From positions 3,157,205-3,221,204 of the forward strand of contig CP098402.1 of NCBI GenBank assembly GCA_025916675.1: DNA of 64,000 nucleotides, read 5' to 3'. Below are positions 1 through 7,769 of the stretch, piece by piece. This stretch comes from Phycisphaera sp. GTDB lineage: Bacteria > Planctomycetota > Phycisphaerae > Phycisphaerales > UBA1924. A program made the position numbers and the translations under genes. The notes beneath the pieces were generated by a model that was not told the origin of the DNA, ran no database searches, and saw only the letters and a program-made list of their open reading frames with translations. Each line of letters starts with the position of its first letter. Positions within the stretch are counted from its first letter, which is position 1.

Positions 1-674
1 TCGGTGTCGAGCTGCGTGTCGCTGCTCACGGCCATCGCCGCGGCGCCCATGAACTCGCCGCTGGGCGAGATGAGGTTGGCAAACGCGGGCGAGCCGTCGG
101 TGAACCCGAGCACGTGCACCATCTCGTGCAGCGCGACGGAGTAGAAGTCGTGCTCGTTGCCCGCTAGGCCGCTGGTGGTGGTGCCGAAGTGCCAGTTGGT
201 GTCGGCATCGAAGACGATGCTGCCGCCCCAGAGGCTGGTGTCGCTCTGGCCCGCCTCTGGCCCGGTGGCGCCACTCTGGCCGCGTCCCTCGATATTCAGC
301 ACGAACGCGCTGCTGCCGCTGGCCTGGAATCCGCCCGCACCGCCCAGGCCCAGCGTGTCGCCGCTCAGATCACGGCCGCCCACGAACAGCAGCAACTCGT
401 CCTGATCGATGGTCGGGTCGTCGACTTCGGCAGCCATGCCCGTGGCCGGGTCGGTGAATCGGATGCTCCACTCGTTGCCGCCTCCGGGGGTGATGGCGTT
501 CAACGAGTCGTCCAGCAGCGAGCCCAGATAGTCGGCAGCCGCCTCGATCACCTCGCGCCGAACCGGGTCGTCAAAAAAGCCGTTGGCATCAAAGGTGTAG
601 TCGATCGTGAAGTTCACGCTCAGCAGCATGCGGGGCTCGAGCGTTTCACAAACCGGGGGTTCACGATGGGGCAT
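1..674 (-). CDS. LEPR-xLL-type secreted metalloprotease, C-terminus cut by window edge
   Basis: Partial gene on the minus strand; the 5' end is present and the 3' end lies beyond base 1. The start ATG at 674 follows a good AAGGAG ribosome site. Residues 9-17 read ETLEPRMLL, the LEPR-xLL N-terminal motif found on secreted planctomycete proteins. Near residue 180 is HEMVHVLGF, an HExxH zinc-binding motif followed by a Gly, as in metzincin-like peptidases. The stretch between the two is acidic and Gly-rich. Likely an exported zinc peptidase; the third zinc ligand and the C-terminus cannot be seen. No operon partner is visible: the next gene upstream is 52 bp away on the same strand. Confidence 0.72.
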   Translation of the reverse strand, partial: MPHREPPVCETLEPRMLLSVNFTIDYTFDANGFFDDPVRREVIEAAADYLGSLLDDSLNAITPGGGNEWSIRFTDPATGMAAEVDDPTIDQDELLLFVGGRDLSGDTLGLGGAGGFQASGSSAFVLNIEGRGQSGATGPEAGQSDTSLWGGSIVFDADTNWHFGTTTSGLAGNEHDFYSVALHEMVHVLGFTDGSPAFANLISPSGEFMGAAAMAVSSDTQLDT

Positions 675-726
675 GCCTCGCTCCTTCTTCCTTGGCACAC
701 TGTCGATCAGGACGTGGTATCGGTGA

Positions 727-1374
727 TTATCGCCGCAGCACCGCACGCACGGGGCTGGCATCAAAACCAACCAGCCTCAGCGGCAGCGCGATCAATTCCC
801 AGATGCCCGGCTCTACGTCGTCGAGCACCAACCCCTCGATGATCGATACGCCGCCTCGCGCACACGCGGCGTGGCCGACGAGCTCCTTCGCATCAGCAAG
901 ATCCACACTCGGGGTATCCACCCCCAACAGTCGAACGCCCCGCGCGACCAGGGCGTCGATGCATCCGGGCTCCGGGGCGGACAGATCGCTCGGGAATATC
1001 TTGGGATTGCCCCCGGTGCCCGTCGCCAGCAGCAGCCTACCGGGCTGGCCGTGGTCGGTCAGGCCCGCCACAGCCTCGAGCCATTTCTCGTCAATCGCGT
1101 CAACGCCGAACCGCTTGCCCGGCTCGGCCCGCACCGGCGCGACTACGCAGGGCCCCAAGTACAACTCGATCGGGTGCTGGTCGATCGGCCGTCCGCCCGG
1201 CTTGTAGTGGCTCTCGGCGTCGGCGTGAGACCCCACATGCACGGTGCTTGTGAGGGTGCTCAGCGTCAGGTGGTCGCCCCGGGCCGTGTCCATGAGCACC
1301 GTGCGGGAGAGCGCGGTGTCGCCGGGGAAGACGGCCGTGGCGGGCGAGAGGGGCGGTGAGATGTCGACCAGCAT
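727..1374 (-). CDS. Cyclase family protein, kynurenine formamidase-like
   Basis: 215 residues, the usual length of the KynB/cyclase family. Metal-binding motif HVGSHADAESHY at residues 46-57 matches the family pattern HxGTHxDxxxH, giving H46, H50, D52 and H56 as metal ligands. The family hydrolyses N-formylkynurenine or related amides/cyclic substrates in the cytoplasm. The N-terminus (LVDISPPLS...FPGD) is also typical. No other tryptophan-degradation gene is nearby, so the substrate is open. There is no Shine-Dalgarno; a TAGCCT hexamer lies 6 nt before the ATG, suggesting a leaderless transcript. Confidence 0.8.
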   Translation of the reverse strand: MLVDISPPLSPATAVFPGDTALSRTVLMDTARGDHLTLSTLTSTVHVGSHADAESHYKPGGRPIDQHPIELYLGPCVVAPVRAEPGKRFGVDAIDEKWLEAVAGLTDHGQPGRLLLATGTGGNPKIFPSDLSAPEPGCIDALVARGVRLLGVDTPSVDLADAKELVGHAACARGGVSIIEGLVLDDVEPGIWELIALPLRLVGFDASPVRAVLRR

Positions 1375-1380
1375 GGGCTG

Positions 1381-1386
1381 AGGCTA
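1381..1386 (-). promoter_or_regulatory. TANNNT leaderless-type -10 (TAGCCT)
   Basis: Hexamer TAGCCT on the minus strand, separated by 6 nt from the ATG of the cyclase gene. This spacing would place the transcription start at or next to the start codon. No clear -35. Confidence 0.45.
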
Positions 1387-1489
1387 CGCCGGCTTGACTT
1401 GCTCGGGCCCGGCACCAACCCTTCAGGTTCCCGATCTTGGCGGCCTGGTGGAATGGGCCGCGGACCGAGGGATGGAGGTTCACGTTCTT

Positions 1490-1699
1490 ATGGCGATCCG
1501 CATCAAGTCTCGCGGCGGCGAATCCGTCGAACAGATGATGAAGCGCTTCAAGAAGCTCTGCGAAAAAGAGGGGCTGACGAAGGACATCAAGCGCCGGGAG
1601 TTCTTCGAGAAGCCCAGCGAGCGCCGCCGCCGCGCCGCCCGGAAGGCCGTCAACAAGCGCATCCGCGAGCTAGCACCGCCGCGTCGCAACAAGGATTGA
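1490..1699 (+). CDS. rpsU: 30S ribosomal protein bS21
   Basis: 69 residues starting MAIRIKSRGGESVEQMMKRF, basic throughout, with the bS21 pattern of a short N-terminal strand and two helices (KRREFFEKPSERRRR, ARKAVNKRIRE). bS21 sits on the small ribosomal subunit near the anti-Shine-Dalgarno region. The ATG at 1490 is preferred because GGAGG ends about 11 nt before it and the protein then begins as in the family; an in-frame ATG at 1472 would add six non-conserved residues. It is followed after 31 bp by a small conserved-looking gene on the same strand. Confidence 0.93.
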   Translation: MAIRIKSRGGESVEQMMKRFKKLCEKEGLTKDIKRREFFEKPSERRRRAARKAVNKRIRELAPPRRNKD

Positions 1700-1730
1700 G
1701 CCGTTTGGGCTGGCAGAGCTTGAGTTGATT

Positions 1731-2006
1731 ATGGCCAAGCGCCCAGACCTCTCCCACAACCAGCAACGCATCGTCAACCGCTACTACGCGAACAAGGACG
1801 CTATTGTCGAGACGCGTCTAGGTGACGTTGTGTCCGAGCTCTACATCGCCACGGCCGAGGGCAAGCAAGCGCCGATCAAACGCCTGTGGAACAGCGCCCG
1901 CGCCGCGCTCAAGCAGAAGGGCGTTCCCGAGCCGCAGATCGACCGCATCGTCGATGCCCAGGATCTGACGGCCTTGGCCACGCTCGCGGGCCAGGTGTCG
2001 CGCTAA
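1731..2006 (+). CDS. Small basic protein of unknown function
   Basis: About 91 residues from the ATG at 1731 (MAKRPDLSHNQQRIVNRYYA). Basic and predicted mostly helical; no Cys pairs, signal peptide or membrane segment. It lies 31 bp downstream of rpsU on the same strand and may be co-transcribed with it. An in-frame TTG six bases upstream is a less likely start. It ends 3 bp before the convergent methyltransferase gene. I do not recognise a named family; the coupling with bS21 is only positional. Confidence 0.7.
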   Translation: MAKRPDLSHNQQRIVNRYYANKDAIVETRLGDVVSELYIATAEGKQAPIKRLWNSARAALKQKGVPEPQIDRIVDAQDLTALATLAGQVSR

Positions 2007-2009
2007 GCC

Positions 2010-2981
2010 TCAAGCCTCTTTCTCTGTCGCCATCCGCCGCTTCCGCGGCTTAAAGATCGCCGTCGCCTGCGCCGGTGCCCGCAGGTCGCGCACCGGGCCG
2101 TTGCTCACCCGCTCGATGGCGCTCCTGGCCATGTCGGGCGAGTACTCGCACCCCACGTACCGCCGGCCCAGCGCCGTCGCCGCCACGGCTGTCGTGCCGC
2201 TGCCGGTGAAGGGGTCGAGCACCAGGTCGCCCTCGTTGCTGGAGCACTGGACCACCCTGGACAGGTACAGCTCGGGCAACTGGTTGTCGTGCTTGCCCCG
2301 CCGTTCGAGGTTGTTGCCCTGGATGCGCCCCCAGTACTGCCCGTACCACACGTCCATCGGCACGCGCATGCCCGCGGGCATGCCGTCCTTCTTGTCCATG
2401 GTGCGCGGGTCGAAGTACGTGCTCGCCCGATCACTCGGTTCGAGCACGGCCCCGGCGTTCCAGGTGCGGTTGCGCGGGTCCTTGCAGAAGTACAACGCGT
2501 GCACCTTGCTGTTGATGAACCGGCCCGTGGTGTTCTGCCCGAAGCGATAATGCCACACGCACCAGTTGACCATGTGCAGCCCGCGCCGCTTCAGATGCAC
2601 CACGATCTCGGCCGCCCAATCGTCGGGGATGTTGATCCACAGGCTGCCCGTGGGCGTGAGGGCCTCGATGCACAAGTCGATCCAACGCTGCGTGAACGCC
2701 GTCACCTCGCCCGGCGGCCCGAAGCTCTGCGTCACGTTGCAGTACTCCTCGTCGGGCATCGAGTCGTCCCACTTGTCGTAGCCGCGGGCCCAGTTGAAGG
2801 GCGGGTCGGCGAACACAAGGTCGACCTGGCTCCTGGCGCACTCGGGAATGTTGGGCAAGAGTTCCCGGCAATCGCCAACATACACGCGGCAGTCAGGCAA
2901 CTGCTTGCCCTTCGGGCGCAAGGGCTTGGGCAGCTTCGACTTGGGCTTCGTCTTCGGCTTGGGTGTGGTTGCGGCTGGCAC
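2010..2981 (-). CDS. Site-specific DNA methyltransferase (N6-adenine or N4-cytosine)
   Basis: 323 residues. DPPF at about residues 59-62 is catalytic motif IV, and DPFTGSGTT near residue 265 is the SAM-binding motif I. Catalytic motif before SAM motif is the beta-group order of N6_N4 methylases. A Lys/Pro-rich N-terminal tail (residues 5-25) may contact DNA. The GTG at 2981 is chosen because a TACAGT hexamer lies exactly 5 nt before it; an in-frame ATG at 3008 would have the hexamer inside the gene. No restriction endonuclease is adjacent, so this looks like an orphan, possibly regulatory, methylase. Confidence 0.85.
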   Translation of the reverse strand: MPAATTPKPKTKPKSKLPKPLRPKGKQLPDCRVYVGDCRELLPNIPECARSQVDLVFADPPFNWARGYDKWDDSMPDEEYCNVTQSFGPPGEVTAFTQRWIDLCIEALTPTGSLWINIPDDWAAEIVVHLKRRGLHMVNWCVWHYRFGQNTTGRFINSKVHALYFCKDPRNRTWNAGAVLEPSDRASTYFDPRTMDKKDGMPAGMRVPMDVWYGQYWGRIQGNNLERRGKHDNQLPELYLSRVVQCSSNEGDLVLDPFTGSGTTAVAATALGRRYVGCEYSPDMARSAIERVSNGPVRDLRAPAQATAIFKPRKRRMATEKEA

Positions 2982-2986
2982 GATCC

Positions 2987-2992
2987 ACTGTA
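2987..2992 (-). promoter_or_regulatory. TANNNT leaderless-type -10 (TACAGT)
   Basis: TACAGT on the minus strand, 5 nt before the GTG start of the methyltransferase. It decides the start codon in favour of GTG 2981. Confidence 0.45.
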
Positions 2993-3108
2993 CCGCACCC
3001 GAGCGCATCGCGCCACTTTGGTGCTGGATTCGTCGTGGTTCGGCTGATAGATTCCTCCGCCTGACTGTCGTTTGTCGGGCGCGCAGAGGCTTGTAGAGAG
3101 AGGCTCCC

Positions 3109-3345
3109 GTGCTGCACAACCAGCGTAAGAACGCCGCCGGGCTATGGTGCAGCCCGGCTGTCCGCGCCGCCCGATTGGGTGGGCTGTGCATCGTGGCCGC
3201 CGCATGCCTGATGGCCGCGGGTGGGCTGGTCGTGCGCCATCCGTCGCCCGGCGCCATCTGGGCTGTGCTCGCGCTGGTAGCCCTGCCTGCGATGGCGCTC
3301 GCGGCTCTGGCCTTGCACCGTGCCAATCGCCTGAGCCGGGGCTGA
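3109..3345 (+). CDS. Small two-helix membrane protein
   Basis: 78 residues from a GTG start with a GAGAGAGG ribosome site 6-7 nt upstream. Two hydrophobic stretches (about residues 24-42 and 50-70) separated by a short polar loop predict two transmembrane helices. No recognised family. The gene is divergent from the methyltransferase and converges on the AhpD-like gene, with a large inverted repeat in between. Confidence 0.55.
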   Translation: MLHNQRKNAAGLWCSPAVRAARLGGLCIVAAACLMAAGGLVVRHPSPGAIWAVLALVALPAMALAALALHRANRLSRG

Positions 3346-3369
3346 ACAATACACGAGCGCAAAACGAAT

Positions 3370-3433
3370 CCCTCGCGCGAGCGAGGGGACTTCGCATTGG
3401 TATTCACATCCATTCCCCTCGCTCGCGCGAGGG
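3370..3433. repeat. 19-bp perfect inverted repeat between convergent genes
   Basis: Arms at 3370-3388 and 3415-3433 are perfectly complementary over 19 bp with a 26-nt spacer. Each arm is also a hairpin by itself: the left has a 7-bp stem with a GCGA loop, the right an 8-bp stem with a TCGC loop. There is no T-tract. It may act as a bidirectional terminator, or be a REP-like element of the same kind as the GNRA-capped hairpins near 49.0, 51.8 and 57.9 kb. Confidence 0.7.
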
Positions 3434-3449
3434 GCTCGTCAGATCCTGG

Positions 3450-3998
3450 TCATCGGGCGCCGGCGGTTTCCAGTGCCGGTGGCGTGGGCAGGTCCACGTC
3501 CGTCCCGTTCACATGGTTGAAGTAGTTCGTGAAGAAGTTCAGCGCCACGCTGGCGATGACCTCCACCACGTCGCCGTCGTCGTATCCGGCGCCCTTAAAG
3601 GCCTTCAGGTCGCCCTCGTCGGCAAACCCCTTCTTGTCGAGCAGGGCCTTGGTGAATGTCGTCAGGGCGTTGTATTTCTCGTCGCCCATCTCGCCGCGGC
3701 GGGCCTCGACCGTCTGGGCCTCACTCAGCCCGGCACCCTTGCCGATGTGCGTATGGGCCGCCAGGCAGTAGTCGCAGTCGTTCTGTTGGGCGGTCACCAG
3801 GGCGATGATCTCTCGCTCGGCCCCGGACAGTGAGCCCTCGGCCAGAGCCCCGGACATGCCCAAGTAGGCCTGGAGACCGGCCGGCGAGTTGGCCATGCCC
3901 TTGAAGATGTTGAGGTGCTTGCCCTTGAGCGGGCCGTCGAAGAGCTCCTTGGCCTTGCCGGTGGCGTTGGCGGGGTCGATCGTGTTCAGGCGTGGCAT
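3450..3998 (-). CDS. Carboxymuconolactone decarboxylase / AhpD-like protein
   Basis: 182 residues, all-helical. CxxC with a following His (C75, C78, H82 in DCDYCLAAHTHIGKG) is the AhpD-type redox centre that reduces peroxides or relays electrons to peroxidases. The start ATG is preceded by AAGGAG. No AhpC peroxidase gene is adjacent. The family also includes gamma-carboxymuconolactone decarboxylase, but the CxxC favours a peroxidase-related role. Confidence 0.85.
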   Translation of the reverse strand: MPRLNTIDPANATGKAKELFDGPLKGKHLNIFKGMANSPAGLQAYLGMSGALAEGSLSGAEREIIALVTAQQNDCDYCLAAHTHIGKGAGLSEAQTVEARRGEMGDEKYNALTTFTKALLDKKGFADEGDLKAFKGAGYDDGDVVEVIASVALNFFTNYFNHVNGTDVDLPTPPALETAGAR

Positions 3999-4204
3999 TT
4001 TCGGTCTCCTTCAAGCTGGTGTGTGTCGTGCGTTCCCATGCAGGGTTTGCTGTTCTTGCTCCAAAGCCAACCCAAGCCGCCAAACACATATTCTTGTATC
4101 TACATATAAATTCTTCCGAACCCAAATAAAAACCAGCCCCAAATCGGGGCCGGTATGAGCAGCAGGACCGTGCCATCCGTGGCGCGGTCAGGGGATCGAG
4201 TAAA

Positions 4205-5026
4205 TCAGGCGGCGCGGCGGCGGCTGGTCGAGCGACCCGTGCGCAGCGTCAGGCTGCGGGTCGTCGAGGTCGCGCGGCGGGCCGGGCTCTTGCGGGTGCT
4301 CGGCTTGCGGGCCGCGGTCTTGCGAGCGGTGCTGCGCTTGGCGGCGGTCCGCTTCGCGGGCGTGCGCTTGGCCGTGGTCTTGCGACCGGTGGTCTTGCGG
4401 GCCGTGGTCCGCTTGGCCGTGGTCTTGCGAGCGGCCGGCTTGCGGGTGGTTGCCCGCTTGGCGGTCGTGCGCTTCGCGGCGGTGCCGGTCTTGCGCGCCG
4501 TGGTCTTGCGGGCGGTGGTCCGCTTCGCAGGAGTCCGCTTGGCTGTGGTCTTGCGACTGGCGGTGGTGCGGGCCGCGGTCTTGCGTGCGCTGGTCTTGCG
4601 GGTTGTCGTGCGCTTCGCGGTTGTTCCGGTCTTGCGCGCCGTGGTCTTCCGCGCGCTGGGCTTGCGGGTCGTTGTCCGCTTGGCGGCCGTGCCGGTCTTG
4701 CGAGCGGTTGTCTTGCGACCAGTGGTCTTGCGGGCGGTCGTCTTGCGGCCGGTGGTCGAGCGCTTGGCGGTGGTGCCGGTCTTGCGCTTGGCCGTGGTTC
4801 CGGTCTTGCGGGTCGTTATCCGCTTGGCGGTGGTCTTGCGCGCCGTGGTCTTCCGCCCGGTCGCCTTGCTGCCGGTGGTCTTCCGGGTGCTCGGCTTGGT
4901 GGTCTTGCGTTTGGTGGCGGTGGTGCTCCCGGTCGTGCGGGTGCGGCGCTTGGGGGCTGTGCGGGCCGCGTGGGTGCGGCTGGCGGTCTTGGTCCCGCGT
5001 CGGCGGGTCGTCGTCGTCCTGGGCAT
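4205..5026 (-). CDS. Histone H1-like Lys/Arg/Thr/Ala-rich DNA-binding protein
   Basis: 273 residues made almost entirely of Lys, Arg, Thr and Ala. The repeating unit is roughly TTARKTTGRKTTAKR, 10-15 residues long, for the whole length, and no globular domain is visible. Such low-complexity basic proteins resemble the C-terminal tail of eukaryotic H1 and bacterial Hc1/HctB-like proteins, and bind DNA without sequence specificity to compact the nucleoid. The ATG at 5026 has GGAG 9 nt upstream. The opposite strand is also open for a long way because of codon bias, but it encodes an implausible Val/Leu/Arg-rich string. Confidence 0.82.
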   Translation of the reverse strand: MPRTTTTRRRGTKTASRTHAARTAPKRRTRTTGSTTATKRKTTKPSTRKTTGSKATGRKTTARKTTAKRITTRKTGTTAKRKTGTTAKRSTTGRKTTARKTTGRKTTARKTGTAAKRTTTRKPSARKTTARKTGTTAKRTTTRKTSARKTAARTTASRKTTAKRTPAKRTTARKTTARKTGTAAKRTTAKRATTRKPAARKTTAKRTTARKTTGRKTTAKRTPAKRTAAKRSTARKTAARKPSTRKSPARRATSTTRSLTLRTGRSTSRRRAA

Positions 5027-5260
5027 TCCTGAGTCTCCAATGAGGCCGCGGCGTTGTTGTTCCCGGGAGGTCCGATTCGGTCCTGCTGAGCCGGGCGATA
5101 TGGTTTGTGCGGCCTGGGTCCATCTCGTCCGGTCGCCGTCAGTGGCGGATAACCCCGAACGCAGGTTGCATCGACGCATCTCCCCATGCCATTCAGCGAA
5201 TCCGACGAAAAATAGAAAAACTCTCCCCAATGCGCAAAAATCGCGCGAAGAAAGCCGCCC

Positions 5261-6652
5261 GTGCCCAACTCCACCGCCCAAACTTCCGTCGAATCGCCCT
5301 GGACACCCACAAGCTGGCAGGCCCGCCCGCGCGCCCAAACCGTCGCCTACGACGACCCCGCCGCCCTCGAGCGTGCCGTGCGGCGCCTGGCCGACCTGCC
5401 CCCGCTGGTTACCTCGTGGGAGATCGAGAGCCTCAAAGCCAGCCTGGCCGAGGCCCAGGTCGGCAAGCGCCTCATCATCCACGGCGGCGACTGCGCCGAG
5501 ACCCTCGACGAGTGCAGCCCGGCCACCATCACCGCCACGCTCAAGATCCTGCTCCAGATGAGCCTCGTGCTCATCCACGGATCGCAGAAGCCGGTCGTCC
5601 GCATCGGCCGCCTGGCCGGCCAGTACGCGAAGCCGCGCTCCAAGCCCACCGAGACCAAGACCATCGACGGCCAGCCCTGCGAGCTGCCCAGCTACTTCGG
5701 CGATCTGGTGAACAAGGCCGAGTTCGCCCCGGGCGCCCGCCGGCCCGACCCCGACCTGATGCTCGCGGGCTACCACCACGCCGCCATGACGCTCAACTTC
5801 ATCCGCTCGCTGGCGACGGGCGGCTTCGCCGACCTGCACCACGCCGAGCAGTGGGACCTGCGCTTCCTGACCAACGCCCAGCTGACCGATGACCTGCGCG
5901 AGCGCTACCAGCGCATGAGCCAGGAAGTCCGCAGCGCCATCCGCTTCGCCGAACTCATCGGCGCGGGCTCGATGCAAGAACTCAACCGCGTCGACTTCTT
6001 CGCCAGCCACGAGGGGCTCAACCTCGAGTACGAGAGCGCTCAGACCCGCAAGGTGCCACGCCGCGACGGCCACTACTGCCTCACTACCCACCTGCCGTGG
6101 ATCGGCGAGCGCACCCGCGCTTTGGATGGCGCCCACGTCGAGTTCTTCCGCGGTATCGCCAACCCCGTGGGCGTGAAGGTCGGCCCGGGCATCGATCCCC
6201 AGGACGCCGTCGCCCTGCTGCGCACGCTCAACCCCAAGCGCGAGCCGGGCAAGATCGTGCTCATCTCACGCATGGGCGCGACGAAGGTCGACGCCCTGCC
6301 ACCGATCTTGCAGGCTGTGGAAAAGTCGGGCGAGCCCGCCGTCTGGCTGTGCGACCCCATGCACGGCAACGGCCACCTGACCGACAACGGCCACAAGACC
6401 CGCAGCTTCGACGCCATCGTGGCCGAGCTTCGCAGCACCATGGCCGCCCACGCCCAGGCCGGCACCGTGCTGGGCGGCGTCCACGTCGAGGTCACCGGCC
6501 ACGACGTGACCGAGGTCATCGGCGGCGCTTCGGGTGTGACGCAGGAGCGACTGTCCGAGAACTACGCCACCGCCTGCGACCCACGCCTGAACTACGCCCA
6601 GGCGTTGGAGCTGGCGTTTATTCTGTCGGGGGCCATGAGCTCGGACTCCTGA
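5261..6652 (+). CDS. Type II 3-deoxy-D-arabino-heptulosonate 7-phosphate synthase
   Basis: 463 residues, full length for the type II (plant/mycobacterial-like) DAHP synthases. It condenses phosphoenolpyruvate and erythrose 4-phosphate, the first step of the shikimate pathway. Metal-site features are visible: GGDCAE with C78, DPMHGN, HVEVTG and CDPRLNYAQ, which in the family supply Cys, His, Glu and Asp. The N-terminus (SPWTPTSWQARPRAQTV) is also characteristic. The start is a GTG at 5261 with a weak purine-rich region upstream. No other aromatic biosynthesis genes are adjacent. Confidence 0.93.
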   Translation: MPNSTAQTSVESPWTPTSWQARPRAQTVAYDDPAALERAVRRLADLPPLVTSWEIESLKASLAEAQVGKRLIIHGGDCAETLDECSPATITATLKILLQMSLVLIHGSQKPVVRIGRLAGQYAKPRSKPTETKTIDGQPCELPSYFGDLVNKAEFAPGARRPDPDLMLAGYHHAAMTLNFIRSLATGGFADLHHAEQWDLRFLTNAQLTDDLRERYQRMSQEVRSAIRFAELIGAGSMQELNRVDFFASHEGLNLEYESAQTRKVPRRDGHYCLTTHLPWIGERTRALDGAHVEFFRGIANPVGVKVGPGIDPQDAVALLRTLNPKREPGKIVLISRMGATKVDALPPILQAVEKSGEPAVWLCDPMHGNGHLTDNGHKTRSFDAIVAELRSTMAAHAQAGTVLGGVHVEVTGHDVTEVIGGASGVTQERLSENYATACDPRLNYAQALELAFILSGAMSSDS

Positions 6653-6689
6653 CCGACCCCTGAACAGAACGCGAGCGACCGTTCCAACG

Positions 6690-6695
6690 TACAAT
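6690..6695 (+). promoter_or_regulatory. TANNNT leaderless-type -10 (TACAAT)
   Basis: TACAAT followed by 5 nt and then the ATG at 6701; no Shine-Dalgarno in between. Confidence 0.5.
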
Positions 6696-6700
6696 TGTCC

Positions 6701-7006
6701 ATGCCGACCTACGACTACGAGATCCTCGACAAGAAGGGCGAGCCCACGGGCGAGACCTTCGAGTACGTCCAGCGCATGGCCGACGAGCCGCTGACCGAGC
6801 ACCCCGAGACGGGCAAGCCCTGCCGCCGCGCCATCAGCGCTCCCGCCATCGCCGGCAAGTGGAGCGACCTCAACAAGACCCAGCTGAGCAACAAACGCCT
6901 GGGCGAGCTCGGCTTCACGAAGTTCGAGAAGAAGGGCGACGGTTACTACGAGCGCACGGCGGGGAGCGATGGGCCGAAGACGATTAATGCTGAGGACTAT
7001 CTCTAG
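6701..7006 (+). CDS. FmdB-like small protein lacking zinc-ribbon cysteines
   Basis: 101 residues beginning MPTYDYEILDKKGEPTGETFE. The start resembles FmdB/zinc-ribbon proteins (MPTYEYxCxxC...), and the later GKPCRRAISAPAI segment matches the region after the second Cys pair. However only one Cys remains, so the zinc site is lost. The C-terminal half is basic and has no recognised motif. The last 4 bp overlap the convergent PIG-L gene. It could be a planctomycete-specific divergent FmdB relative. Confidence 0.72.
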   Translation: MPTYDYEILDKKGEPTGETFEYVQRMADEPLTEHPETGKPCRRAISAPAIAGKWSDLNKTQLSNKRLGELGFTKFEKKGDGYYERTAGSDGPKTINAEDYL

Positions 7007-7740
7007 CCTACCAGCCCGTCGAGCCCACCAAGCCCCACCGGCTCCCTCGTAAAGAACCCCTCCCCCGCCTTAACCCCAATCCGACTCCCAAAATACGTCG
7101 CCGACGCCTCGACCCAATCCACGATCTTCCGATTCTTCTCCGGCAGCACGAACTGCGTGTGGTACGCCCGGATCGATTCGATCTTGCGCTCCACGTACCC
7201 AGTCACATCCAGCACGAAGCTCGGGTTGGCCACCCACCGCAGGTGCGTGGCGTAGTAGTAGAACAGCCACTTGGGATAGATCGGCTCGCCAGCCTCCATA
7301 CCCTCGGGCACCGGCATGTCGACGCCCGTCAGCTTCGCGTCGAACCGCGCATCCTCGACGATCCGCGTCACGGCCCGGTGGTCCGGGTGCGCATCCTCGA
7401 AGAACGGCGTGAAGACGATGCTCGCCTGGTGCGCCCGGATCACGCCGGCGATCTTGTGCCGGCTCTCGATCGTGTGCTCCACGAACCTATTGGGCAGCCC
7501 CAGCAGCACCCGCTTCACCGGCTTGGCGTTGGGAAACTGCTTCGGATCGGGCGACAGGATCTCGGCGGCCTTCTTCGCCTCCTCGGCCCTCGTCTGCGGA
7601 TCGCCATACGGCGTGGGCTCGCCGTTGGTCACGTCGAGCAGCAGCACGTCGTGCCCCTGCTCGGCCAGCTTGGCGATCGCCCCGCCCATGCCGAGCTCTT
7701 GATCATCAGGATGCGGTCCGACGACGAGGATGTTGGCCAT
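7003..7740 (-). CDS. PIG-L family deacetylase (BshB-like)
   Basis: 245 residues. HPDDQELG at 10-17 and HPDH at 118-121 are the zinc and catalytic motifs of the PIG-L/LmbE family, which removes acetyl from N-acetylglucosamine conjugates such as GlcNAc-malate in bacillithiol synthesis. Length and spacing fit BshB-type enzymes, but the substrate cannot be fixed from sequence. A remote BshC-like gene lies at 20.9-22.3 kb; no bshA is in the window. TACCCT lies 6 nt before the ATG, suggesting leaderless expression. Confidence 0.85.
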   Translation of the reverse strand: MANILVVGPHPDDQELGMGGAIAKLAEQGHDVLLLDVTNGEPTPYGDPQTRAEEAKKAAEILSPDPKQFPNAKPVKRVLLGLPNRFVEHTIESRHKIAGVIRAHQASIVFTPFFEDAHPDHRAVTRIVEDARFDAKLTGVDMPVPEGMEAGEPIYPKWLFYYYATHLRWVANPSFVLDVTGYVERKIESIRAYHTQFVLPEKNRKIVDWVEASATYFGSRIGVKAGEGFFTREPVGLGGLDGLVG

Positions 7741-7746
7741 GGGCTC

Positions 7747-7752
7747 AGGGTA
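7747..7752 (-). promoter_or_regulatory. TANNNT leaderless-type -10 (TACCCT)
   Basis: TACCCT on the minus strand, 6 nt before the ATG of the PIG-L gene. Confidence 0.45.
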
Positions 7753-7769
7753 CGGCCCGGCGCTCGCGA

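Noticed and set aside
4155-5561. Long plus-strand reading frame opposite the H1-like gene
   Set aside because: It is a Val/Leu/Arg string produced by reading the Lys/Arg/Thr codons backwards; no ribosome site or domain.
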